The notes beneath the pieces are model-generated. The model worked only from the letters and a program-made list of their open reading frames with translations. It searched no databases and was not told the DNA's origin. A DNA stretch of 64,000 nt from Acidobacteriota bacterium (GTDB lineage: Bacteria > Acidobacteriota > Terriglobia > Terriglobales > Acidobacteriaceae). A program made the position numbers and the translations under genes. The stretch spans positions 62,001 through 126,000 of the forward strand of contig JAJZEA010000001.1 in NCBI GenBank assembly GCA_021851335.1, written 5' to 3'. This document shows positions 50,359 through 57,898 of the stretch, in pieces (the stretch's first letter is position 1; each line of letters opens with the position of its first letter).

Positions 50359-50715
50359 TCAGCGCTGGAGCAGCATCTTCACACCCAGCCCGATGAGCAC
50401 CAGGGCAAAGATGCGCCGCAGCATGACGTCTGGAATATATTGCGCGCCCCAGCCGCCTAACCATCCGCCCAGCGTGAAGCCAAGCGCGAGCAGCAGGCCG
50501 ATCTTCAGGTCGGCGTTGCCTTCGCGATAATAAGCCCAGAAGGCCAGGATGCCGACCGGAAGAAGCAGTGCTGCCAGCGAAGTGCCCTGCGCCTTGCGTT
50601 GATCCATGTGAAAGATCCAGATGAGCGCCGGCACCAGAAAAATGCCTCCGCCGATGCCGATGATGCCGGAGATGATGCCAACTGCGAAGCCAAGCAGCAG
50701 GGTGAGCCAGATCAC
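50359..50715 (-). CDS. half-size TauE/SafE-family membrane protein
   Basis: Protein of 118 residues with four predicted helices, corresponding to one of the two repeats of TauE/SafE sulfite/organosulfonate exporters. The repeat opening GFAVGIISGIIGIGGGIFLVPAL is diagnostic (GxxxGxxG-GGG). KAQGTSLAALLLPVGIL and GGWLGGWGAQYIPDVMLRRI complete it. Half-size members probably dimerise. The GTG at 50715 has GGAGG four bases upstream; an open frame reaches 50784, but the added residues are Tyr/Pro-rich and would cross a direct repeat (AGAATAGGGCG twice). Confidence 0.85.
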   Translation of the reverse strand: MIWLTLLLGFAVGIISGIIGIGGGIFLVPALIWIFHMDQRKAQGTSLAALLLPVGILAFWAYYREGNADLKIGLLLALGFTLGGWLGGWGAQYIPDVMLRRIFALVLIGLGVKMLLQR

Positions 50716-50924
50716 ATATCCTCCAGAATAGGGCGCAGAATAGGGCGGATAAACCCTGTTTGCAGAATACGCGAGCGAATCCACCGATGTCGCGGCAGGA
50801 TTGTTACAAATTCATCGTAGATTCGCATTTCAGGATTTGTTCTGGTCTAGGCTGGAAGTAGCTATTCAGGTGTATGCATGGATTGGTCCACCCGGATCGC
50901 AACTCTGCAATCAGGAAAGAAAAC

Positions 50925-51623
50925 TTGAACCAGGTCATTTTTGTTCTAGAGGACGACACGGACATCTCGCGACTGGTGCAGCATCATCTGGAAGCGGCCG
51001 GATATGCGCCGCGTGTTTTCGCTTCCCCGGTGCACCTGATTCCAGAGGCGGAACGGCAGATGCCGGCTCTGTTTCTGCTCGATATCATGGTTCCCGGAGG
51101 GGATGGTCTGGATGTCTGCCGCAGGCTGCGCAATCACAGCATGCTGGCCTCGATTCCAATCATCTTTGTGACGGCGCGCGCGACGGAAAACGACCGCGTT
51201 CTGGGGCTGGAGCTGGGTGCCGACGACTACATCACCAAACCGTTTTCCACGCGTGAGTTGCTGGCGCGCGTCAAGGCCGTGCTGCGGCGATTTGAGCGAC
51301 CGGCGAATGTCTCCGTGCTTCGCTTTGACGAGATTGAGATTGATGCCAACGCCATGCAGTTGCGTGTGCATGGCGAATTGACGACGACTACGGCGACGGA
51401 GTTTCGCCTGCTGGATTACTTGGCGCGTCATCCGGGACGCGTCTTTAGCCGGGATCACCTGCTGGATGCAGTGTGGGGCGATGCGCGCTTTGTCACGCCA
51501 CGTTCGGTGGATGTTTATGTCCGGCGAATTCGTGAGAAGATCGAGCTGGATGCGGAGAATCCGCGCTATTTGAAGACGGTTCGTGGTGCCGGCTATCGAT
51601 TTGAGATTGCCAAGAGCGTGTAG
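50925..51623 (+). CDS. phoB: phosphate regulon response regulator PhoB
   Basis: OmpR-family regulator of 232 residues that switches on phosphate-starvation genes. The receiver has D10-D11, phospho-acceptor D53 in LFLLDIMVPGG and Lys in DDYITKPF. The winged-helix output has TATEFRLLDYLARHPGRVFSR, LLDAVWG, RSVDVYVRRIREKIE and KTVRGAGYRFE. A TTG start at 50925 is preceded by AGGAAAG and gives normal length; an ATG at 50874 would add 17 residues with no domain. It heads the run phoB-phoR-pstSCAB-phoU. A TGTTACAAATTCATC sequence at 50802-50816 could be a Pho-box relative. Confidence 0.93.
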   Translation: MNQVIFVLEDDTDISRLVQHHLEAAGYAPRVFASPVHLIPEAERQMPALFLLDIMVPGGDGLDVCRRLRNHSMLASIPIIFVTARATENDRVLGLELGADDYITKPFSTRELLARVKAVLRRFERPANVSVLRFDEIEIDANAMQLRVHGELTTTTATEFRLLDYLARHPGRVFSRDHLLDAVWGDARFVTPRSVDVYVRRIREKIELDAENPRYLKTVRGAGYRFEIAKSV

Positions 51624-51659
51624 CGTATTCTGTGAGCTTTCAGAAAGAATGAGTTCAGG

Positions 51660-53087
51660 TTGAAACGCAAGGTATTTTCCAAGCTGCTTGGGCTGTTTGC
51701 GCTGCTGCTTGTCTTTCATGCAGTGGTCATCGAGATTCTGTTTCATCGCATTGTTCAAGGCGCGGCTTCGCGTCCGCGTCATGTTCTGGGCCAGGAAGCT
51801 GCGCTCTCTGGAATCGCTGCGCTGGCGCTGGCGATGCTGCTGGCCGCGTGGTTTTCTCACAGCATCTCGCTGCGGTTGCGGCGCATGGTGGACTTTGCGC
51901 TTCGCATTGCGGAGGGTCACCTGGACGCGCGGCTTGAAGAGCGCGAAGAGGATGAGCTGTCGGCGATGGCTCGAGCATTGAACGTAACGGCGACTCAACT
52001 CGAGATGAGCTTTGCCGAACTGGATAACCGCAGGCGCGAACTGGCGGCACTGCTCGATTCCATGCAGGAAGCCGTGGTGGCCATTGGCGCGGACCGGCGC
52101 GTGAGCTGGAGCAATGCGGTGATGCAGCGCATGGCCGGCACACAGATTCGCGAAGGAGTCAGTCTGGCCCATGCCATTCGCGATCCCGAGGTGTTGCAGT
52201 GCGTGGAGAGCGCGCTTCAGCAGCGCGAGGTGCGCACGGGTCGCGCGATTGCGTTTGTTCCGGGGCGCGTGTTGGAGATCAACGCTGCGCCGACGCCGGG
52301 CGGCGGCGCCGTTGTCGTGCTGCATGATGTGACGGCGGTGGAGGCGGCGGAAAAGTCGCGGCGCGAGTTCTTTGCCAATGTCAGTCATGAGCTGCGAACT
52401 CCGCTCACTTCGATCTCGGGTTATGTGGAGACGCTGATGGAAGAGAGCATGCCGAGTCCGCAGACGACGCGCGAGTTTCTTGCCATCATTTTGAAGAATG
52501 CGCAGCGCATGAATCGGCTGACGGAAGACCTGCTGGAGTTGGCCAGCATTGAAAGCAAGGATTATCTGCTGAATCTTCGACCGGTCAAAGCAGGCAGCCT
52601 GCTCGAAGACGCCGTGGATTCACTGGCGGGGATGGTGGTGGAAACCGGCGTCCAACTGGAGACGCGCGTGGCCACTGATGCATACGTGATGGCGGATGAG
52701 GACGCGATGACGCAGGTCTTTGGCAACCTGATTGAAAACGCCATGAAATATGGGCGGCCCGATGGCCGGATCATACTTTCCGCAAAAGTGCAGGGAGATG
52801 AAGTCGAGTTTAAGGTGCAGGACTTTGGGCCCGGCATCGCTTCGGATCATCTGGAGCGAATCTTTGAGCGGTTTTACCGCGTGGACAAGGCGCGATCGCG
52901 TGAGTCGGGCGGAACGGGCCTGGGCCTGGCGATCGTCAAGCATATTGTGCAAGCGCACGGAGGTCACATCTGGGCCGAGAGCGAGCTTGGCTCCGGGACG
53001 ACATTCCACTTCACGATTCCAGTGGTTGCCATGCCGGCATCGCGTGAACCAAACGCAGAAGCGCATGAAAATCCGGCAAAAAAATAA
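51660..53087 (+). CDS. phoR: phosphate regulon sensor kinase PhoR
   Basis: Membrane histidine kinase of 475 residues. Two helices near the N-terminus (about 8-30 and 46-66) with a very short periplasmic loop, a HAMP region (RLRRMVDFALRIAEG), a PAS domain (about 125-225), HisKA with FFANVSHELRTPLTS (His243) and HATPase_c with GNLIENAMKY, DFGPGIA, ERFYRVDKARSRESGG and GLGLAIVKHI. This is the PhoR layout, where the signal comes from PhoU and the Pst transporter rather than a periplasmic sensor. The start codon is TTG. It lies 36 bases after phoB and 80 bases before pstS. Confidence 0.94.
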   Translation: MKRKVFSKLLGLFALLLVFHAVVIEILFHRIVQGAASRPRHVLGQEAALSGIAALALAMLLAAWFSHSISLRLRRMVDFALRIAEGHLDARLEEREEDELSAMARALNVTATQLEMSFAELDNRRRELAALLDSMQEAVVAIGADRRVSWSNAVMQRMAGTQIREGVSLAHAIRDPEVLQCVESALQQREVRTGRAIAFVPGRVLEINAAPTPGGGAVVVLHDVTAVEAAEKSRREFFANVSHELRTPLTSISGYVETLMEESMPSPQTTREFLAIILKNAQRMNRLTEDLLELASIESKDYLLNLRPVKAGSLLEDAVDSLAGMVVETGVQLETRVATDAYVMADEDAMTQVFGNLIENAMKYGRPDGRIILSAKVQGDEVEFKVQDFGPGIASDHLERIFERFYRVDKARSRESGGTGLGLAIVKHIVQAHGGHIWAESELGSGTTFHFTIPVVAMPASREPNAEAHENPAKK

Positions 53088-53167
53088 TGCGGACGTGGGC
53101 GAATTCAAACGCCCGTAACAAAGCTGTTAAACAATGAAATAGGCAAAATCTGCCCCGAGGAGCACGA

Positions 53168-54187
53168 GTGAACAAGCGTAAGCGATTTTCAATCTTTGTG
53201 ATGGCTTTGGTGATGGCGATGGTGAGCGCGCAGTTTGCGATGGCGCAGAAGCTGACCGGCGCGGGATCGACCTTTGATTATCCGATCTTTGCCAAATGGT
53301 TCAGCGAATACAGCCAGGCCCATCCCGGCGTCGAGATCAACTATCAGTCGATTGGATCGGGCGGCGGCATTCAGCAGGTCTCGAATGGTCTGGTGGACTT
53401 TGGCGCCAGCGACGGCCCGATGACCGATGCCCAGCTTGCCCAGTCCAAGGTGAAGCTGGTTCACATTCCAGTGGTGTTGGGCGCAGACGTTCCAGCATTT
53501 AACGTTCCTGGCGTGACCAATCTGCGTTTTTCTGGCGAAACTTTGGCAAATATCTATCTTGGAAAGATCAAGACCTGGAATGATCCACGCATCGCTCAGG
53601 ACAACCCGAATGTGAAGTTGCCCGCAATGGCCATCACCGTCGTTCATCGGGCAGATGGAAGCGGAACAACGTACATTTTTGTGGACTATTTGAGTAAGGT
53701 AAGTCCGGAGTGGAAGTCGGGGCCGGGAGTGGGCACGTCGATCAATTGGCCTGTTGGGATTGGCGGAAAAGGAAATGAGGGAGTCACCGGCCTGCTTCGG
53801 CAGATCCCAGGGTCGATCGGATACATCGAGCTGACCTATGCGCTGCAAAACCACATCAGCTTTGGCGCGATCAAGAATGCGGCAGGGAACTGGGTGAGTG
53901 CTTCGATTGCTGGCGTGACCGAAGCGGCGGCAAGCGTGAAGAGCATGCCTGCTGACTTCCGCGTCTCCATCACCAACGCTCCGGGCGCAACCGCCTATCC
54001 GATCTCCAGCTTCTCCTGGATGCTGGTTCCGGTGAAGGCGCAGGACGCAGCCAAGGGACGCGTGCTTCGCGACTTTCTGAGCTGGATGGTGAACTCGGGC
54101 GAGGCGCAGGTCTCCAGCCTGTACTATGCGCCACTGCCAAAGAATGTCGGACAAAAGGTGCTTAAGGTGGTCTATAGCCTCCAGTAG
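53168..54187 (+). CDS. pstS: phosphate ABC transporter substrate-binding protein
   Basis: Periplasmic phosphate-binding protein of 339 residues. GTG start with GGAG six bases upstream; signal peptide FVMALVMAMVSAQFAMAQ. Mature chain begins KLTGAGSTFDYPIFAKW, the typical PstS opening that also contributes phosphate contacts. SIGSGGGIQQVSNGLVDFGAS and VVHRADGSGTTYIFVDYLSK are the other ligand-binding loops. The class is the Gram-negative PstS. A strong hairpin follows the stop, separating it from pstC. CTGTTAAACAATGAAAT at 53124-53140 is a possible Pho box. Confidence 0.96.
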   Translation: MNKRKRFSIFVMALVMAMVSAQFAMAQKLTGAGSTFDYPIFAKWFSEYSQAHPGVEINYQSIGSGGGIQQVSNGLVDFGASDGPMTDAQLAQSKVKLVHIPVVLGADVPAFNVPGVTNLRFSGETLANIYLGKIKTWNDPRIAQDNPNVKLPAMAITVVHRADGSGTTYIFVDYLSKVSPEWKSGPGVGTSINWPVGIGGKGNEGVTGLLRQIPGSIGYIELTYALQNHISFGAIKNAAGNWVSASIAGVTEAAASVKSMPADFRVSITNAPGATAYPISSFSWMLVPVKAQDAAKGRVLRDFLSWMVNSGEAQVSSLYYAPLPKNVGQKVLKVVYSLQ

Positions 54188-54215
54188 GCGGCAATCCAGT
54201 TCGGCAAACAAAACG

Positions 54216-54256
54216 CCATCAGGCCCGGAGATGCTTCCGGGCCTGATGGTTTGTTT
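54216..54256 (+). terminator. terminator between pstS and pstC
   Basis: Perfect 14-base-pair GC-rich stem (54216-54229 with 54236-54249, six-base loop) followed by TTTGTTTG; an upstream CAAACAAA can pair with that tail. It should end most transcripts after pstS. Confidence 0.85.
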
Positions 54257-54331
54257 GCGGTTTATGTTCTTTGTTTTGCATTGTTTTAACACTCCTTTCA
54301 TCTTGAGTGGGTAGTTTTAAAGTGTGTCGTT

Positions 54332-55474
54332 ATGGCAGATTTGCGTATGCCCAATCCGCTGGCCGAAGCATCCCAGTCCCCAACAGAGGAATTGAAGCGT
54401 TCGTCCGCCGCCGATGTGCTTGCCGGGGGTGTTCCTGGCGAAGTCTCGGCGGTCCGGGGCTATCTGCTTTCTCGCGGAAACTCCGCAGGCTCGGATCGAT
54501 TTTTCGCAGGCGCGATGCTGTTGTGCGCGCTGGCGATTTTTGCTTTGGTGGCGCTGATTGCAGTTGAGCTGATGACCCAATCCCGGCTGAGCTGGCATGC
54601 CTTTGGACTTTCGTTTTTCTACAAATTCAACGTCGATCCGATTACGCATCTGCCGCTCTTCTGGGATCCCGTGAACGGAGTCTTTTATGCGTTGCCTTTC
54701 ATCTATGGCACGCTGGTCACCTCGCTGGTGGCGCTTTGTATCGCGGTGCCACTGGCAATTGGTCTGGCGGTTTTTCTCACAGAGATGTGTCCGCTCTGGA
54801 TGCGCGCTCCACTTTCGTTTTTTACCGAATTGCTGGCTGCAATTCCCAGCGTAGTGTATGGGCTGTGGGCGATTTTTATCCTGGTTCCATTGCTCCGCGA
54901 GCACGTCAATCCAGTGCTGATTGCAATCTTCACAGAACCTACCCTCACACACCTGCTGGGCTGGACGGGATTATTCGGCGACAATGGCCTTTTCGGGGGC
55001 GTTAATCTTGGTCTCGGGCTGCTATGCGGCGGCGTGATCCTGGCCATAATGATTCTTCCCATCATTGCCTCACTCACGCGCGAGGTGATGCGTTCTGTGC
55101 CCAACAGCCAGCGCGAGGCCGCACTGGCGCTGGGCGCAACCCGGTGGGAGATGATTCGCATGGCGGTGCTGCGCAATGCGCGGATTGGCATCGTCGGATC
55201 AGTGATTCTCGGTTTGGGTCGCGCGCTGGGCGAGACGATGGCCGTGGCGATGGTCATCGGCAACTCGCCGGAGATTCATCTTTCGCTGTTGTCGATGGGC
55301 CATTCCATGGCCTCGGTCATTGCCAACGAGTTCAGCGAAGCCACCAGCGACATGCATCGCAGCGCGTTGATCGAGGTGGGTCTGGCGCTGTTTCTGGTGA
55401 CGATTGTGGTCAATGCGTTTGCGCGCATTCTGGTGTGGGCCGTGACGCGTGGCGCACCGGCGCGGGTACAGTAA
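54332..55474 (+). CDS. pstC: phosphate ABC transporter permease PstC
   Basis: Inner-membrane permease of 380 residues, longer than the E. coli form because of an N-terminal cytoplasmic extension of about 60 residues. Hydrophobic helices begin with AMLLCALAIFALVALIAVEL. YGTLVTSLVALCIAVPLAIG opens the transporter domain, and the coupling loop reads SQREAALALGATRWEMIRMAVL (EAA motif with GAT..E). No good ribosome-binding site precedes the ATG. It pairs with PstA, whose gene starts ten bases after its stop. Confidence 0.95.
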   Translation: MADLRMPNPLAEASQSPTEELKRSSAADVLAGGVPGEVSAVRGYLLSRGNSAGSDRFFAGAMLLCALAIFALVALIAVELMTQSRLSWHAFGLSFFYKFNVDPITHLPLFWDPVNGVFYALPFIYGTLVTSLVALCIAVPLAIGLAVFLTEMCPLWMRAPLSFFTELLAAIPSVVYGLWAIFILVPLLREHVNPVLIAIFTEPTLTHLLGWTGLFGDNGLFGGVNLGLGLLCGGVILAIMILPIIASLTREVMRSVPNSQREAALALGATRWEMIRMAVLRNARIGIVGSVILGLGRALGETMAVAMVIGNSPEIHLSLLSMGHSMASVIANEFSEATSDMHRSALIEVGLALFLVTIVVNAFARILVWAVTRGAPARVQ

Positions 55475-55483
55475 ACAAGGGGA

Positions 55484-56362
55484 ATGGGGATGAGCAGAAA
55501 TCGAGGTCGCAATCTGCGTTCGCTGTGGCGCTCCGGCGTGGACCATCTGGCCACCGGGCTGGCGATTCTGGCCACGGTGCTGGTGGTCGCGCCGCTGATA
55601 GCGATCTTTTTCTACCTCGTCTACAAAGGCGCAAGCTCACTGAACTGGGCGTTTTTCACGCAGATTCCCAAGCCCGAGGGTGAAGTCGGCGGCGGCATGG
55701 CCAATGCCATCGTCGGCTCGGCTGTGGTGCTGTTTGTGGCCAGTCTTTTTGGCATCCCGATTGGAATTGGCGGGGGCATTTATCTGGCCGAGTTCGGGCG
55801 CGGAACGAAGCTGGCCAATGCGGTGCGATTTACCGCCGATGTGCTGAACGGTGTGCCTTCAATTGTCATGGGTATCGCGGCGTTTTCGCTGATCGTTGTT
55901 CCCATGCACCACTACTCGGCGCTGGCCGGCGGCGTCGCGCTGGGAATCATGATGATCCCCACCGTGACACGGACAACTGAAGAGATGCTGCTGATGGTGC
56001 CGCACTCGGTGCGCGAAGCCGCGCTGGGGTTGGGTGTGCCCAATTGGCGATCCGTGCTCTCCATCACGTTGAAGACGGCTTCGCCGGGCGTCATCACCGG
56101 CTGTATGCTGGCCTTTGCCCGCGTGGCTGGAGAAACGGCGCCGCTGCTCTTCACTGCGCTCGGCAATCAGTTCTGGAGCGTTTCGCTGAATCATGAAATT
56201 TCCGCACTCCCCCTGCAAATTTATAACTATGCCATTTCTCCGTATGACGATCAGCATCGCCAGGCCTGGGCTGGCTCGCTGGTGCTGATTGCGTTGATTG
56301 TGATTGCCGTTTCGCTGGTGCGCTTTGTAACCAGCCGTGGAACTTTGAAGGGAGCAAGCTAG
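55484..56362 (+). CDS. pstA: phosphate ABC transporter permease PstA
   Basis: Second Pst permease, 292 residues with six helices. The EAA coupling loop is [23 protein letters not shown], and [18 protein letters not shown] is a typical early motif. AAGGGG precedes the ATG very closely; an in-frame ATG two codons later (55490) may be the real start. The stop TAG shares its last base with the GTG of pstB. Confidence 0.95.
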   Translation: MGMSRNRGRNLRSLWRSGVDHLATGLAILATVLVVAPLIAIFFYLVYKGASSLNWAFFTQIPKPEGEVGGGMANAIVGSAVVLFVASLFGIPIGIGGGIYLAEFGRGTKLANAVRFTADVLNGVPSIVMGIAAFSLIVVPMHHYSALAGGVALGIMMIPTVTRTTEEMLLMVPHSVREAALGLGVPNWRSVLSITLKTASPGVITGCMLAFARVAGETAPLLFTALGNQFWSVSLNHEISALPLQIYNYAISPYDDQHRQAWAGSLVLIALIVIAVSLVRFVTSRGTLKGAS

Positions 56363-57120
56363 TGGGTGTCGGGATCGAAGTGAAAGCCCTGAATGCCTGG
56401 TATGGCTCGAACCACACGCTTCAGGATATTGAGCTGAATATTCCGGCGAATCATGCGACGGCATTGATTGGCCCATCCGGCTGCGGCAAAAGCACTTTTG
56501 TGCGCTGTCTGAATCGGATGCATGAGACCAACCCAATTGCGCGTGTGACGGGAACGGTACGGATCGGCGACCTGGATATCTATCACGATATCTCTCCGGT
56601 GGAGATTCGGCGGCGCGTGGGCATGGTCTTTCAGCGACCCAATCCGTTCCCGACGATGTCGATCTATGACAATGTGTGCAGCGGATTGAAGCTGAATGGG
56701 TTTCGCAATCGGCGCGAGTTGGACGAGATCGTCGAACGCTCGCTGCGTAATGCGGCATTGTGGGATGAGGTGAAGGACGATCTGAAGAAGAAATCAGGCG
56801 CCAGTCTCTCAGGCGGTCAGCAGCAGCGCATGTGCATAGCGCGCGCTCTGGCGGTCGATCCGGAGGTGCTGCTGATGGACGAGCCGGCCTCGGCGCTTGA
56901 TCCCGTATCGACGTCCAAGATTGAAGACCTGATCTTCCAGCTCAAAAGCCAGTACACGATTGTGATCGTGACGCACAACATGCAGCAGGCGGCGCGCGTG
57001 GCGGAGAAGACGGGATTTTTTCTGAACGGGCGGATGGTTGAGTTCGATTCGACGCACAAGATTTTCACCAATCCAAGCGACAAGCGCACAGAAGACTACA
57101 TTACCGGACGCTTCGGCTGA
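56362..57120 (+). CDS. pstB: phosphate ABC transporter ATPase PstB
   Basis: ATPase subunit of 252 residues, normal length. [18 protein letters not shown] opens the protein as in E. coli PstB. Walker [12 protein letters not shown]-loop [19 protein letters not shown] (diagnostic for PstB), signature [15 protein letters not shown], Walker [14 protein letters not shown] and switch His in [12 protein letters not shown] are all intact. GTG start overlapping the pstA stop by one base. phoU follows 20 bases later. Confidence 0.97.
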   Translation: MGVGIEVKALNAWYGSNHTLQDIELNIPANHATALIGPSGCGKSTFVRCLNRMHETNPIARVTGTVRIGDLDIYHDISPVEIRRRVGMVFQRPNPFPTMSIYDNVCSGLKLNGFRNRRELDEIVERSLRNAALWDEVKDDLKKKSGASLSGGQQQRMCIARALAVDPEVLLMDEPASALDPVSTSKIEDLIFQLKSQYTIVIVTHNMQQAARVAEKTGFFLNGRMVEFDSTHKIFTNPSDKRTEDYITGRFG

Positions 57121-57139
57121 GAAGCAGGGAAGGACAGGA

Positions 57140-57808
57140 ATGACTCGGATCCGGTTTCAACAAAGTCTGGACGACCTGAAAGGAAAGCTGCTGGTGATGG
57201 CCGGCATGGCCGAGCAGCAGATTCAGCGCGCCGTGGAGGCGTATCGTGTGCGCGACCTTTCGATCTGCGCGCTGGTGGATCATAGCGAATTGGCGATCAA
57301 TCGCATGGAACGGGAGATCGACCAGGCGGCGCTGGACCTGCTGGCGATGGAGCAGCCAATGGCCATCGACCTGCGATTCATTCTCGCAGTCATCAAGATC
57401 AACTCCGATGTGGAGCGCGTGGGAGACGCCGCGAAGAGTATTAGTGATCGTGTGCGCAGCATGGATACGATGGCGGCGGCGGATTTGCCTGTCGATATTC
57501 CGCGCATGGCCTCGCTGGCCTCAAACATGGTGCGCCGATCGTTGCAGGCGTTCATAGAGGCGGATGCGGATCTGGCGCGGACGGTGCTGAGCATGGACGA
57601 TGCCGTGGATGGCATGAATCGCGCGGCGCATACCGCGTTGGCCAGTCTGATGGCTGCCGAGAGCCATCGTGCGCCCCAGGCGCTGACTGCGTTGATGGTC
57701 TGCCGCAGTCTGGAGCGCGTCGCCGACCACGCCACCAATATCGCAGAGGATGTGATCTTCTGGGTCAAGGGCGCGGATGTACGCCACCAGGGCGATCTGG
57801 AAGCATAG
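57140..57808 (+). CDS. phoU: phosphate signalling protein PhoU
   Basis: Cytoplasmic regulator of 222 residues that links the Pst transporter to PhoR and represses the regulon when phosphate is plentiful. It is all-helical with the two PhoU repeats: AINRMEREIDQAALDLLAME, LRFILAVIKINSDVERVGDAA in the first, and RSLERVADHATNIAEDVIFW in the second, each with the metal-binding E/D-x-x-x-D-type helix. AAGGA precedes the ATG. Last gene of the run, followed by a strong terminator. Confidence 0.96.
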   Translation: MTRIRFQQSLDDLKGKLLVMAGMAEQQIQRAVEAYRVRDLSICALVDHSELAINRMEREIDQAALDLLAMEQPMAIDLRFILAVIKINSDVERVGDAAKSISDRVRSMDTMAAADLPVDIPRMASLASNMVRRSLQAFIEADADLARTVLSMDDAVDGMNRAAHTALASLMAAESHRAPQALTALMVCRSLERVADHATNIAEDVIFWVKGADVRHQGDLEA

Positions 57809-57840
57809 CGAAACCTTTTAACCTTGTCGATTTCTGAAGC

Positions 57841-57880
57841 ACGCAAAAGGGGCAGACTGAAAAGTCTGCCCCTTTTGCGT
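57841..57880. terminator. bidirectional terminator between phoU and sedolisin gene
   Basis: Perfect 18-base-pair stem (57841-57858 with 57863-57880) with loop GAAA. The A-run and T-run within the outer stem serve both directions. It closes the pho-pst run and the converging protease gene. Confidence 0.93.
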
Positions 57881-57898
57881 GTCTTGAGACGATTACGG

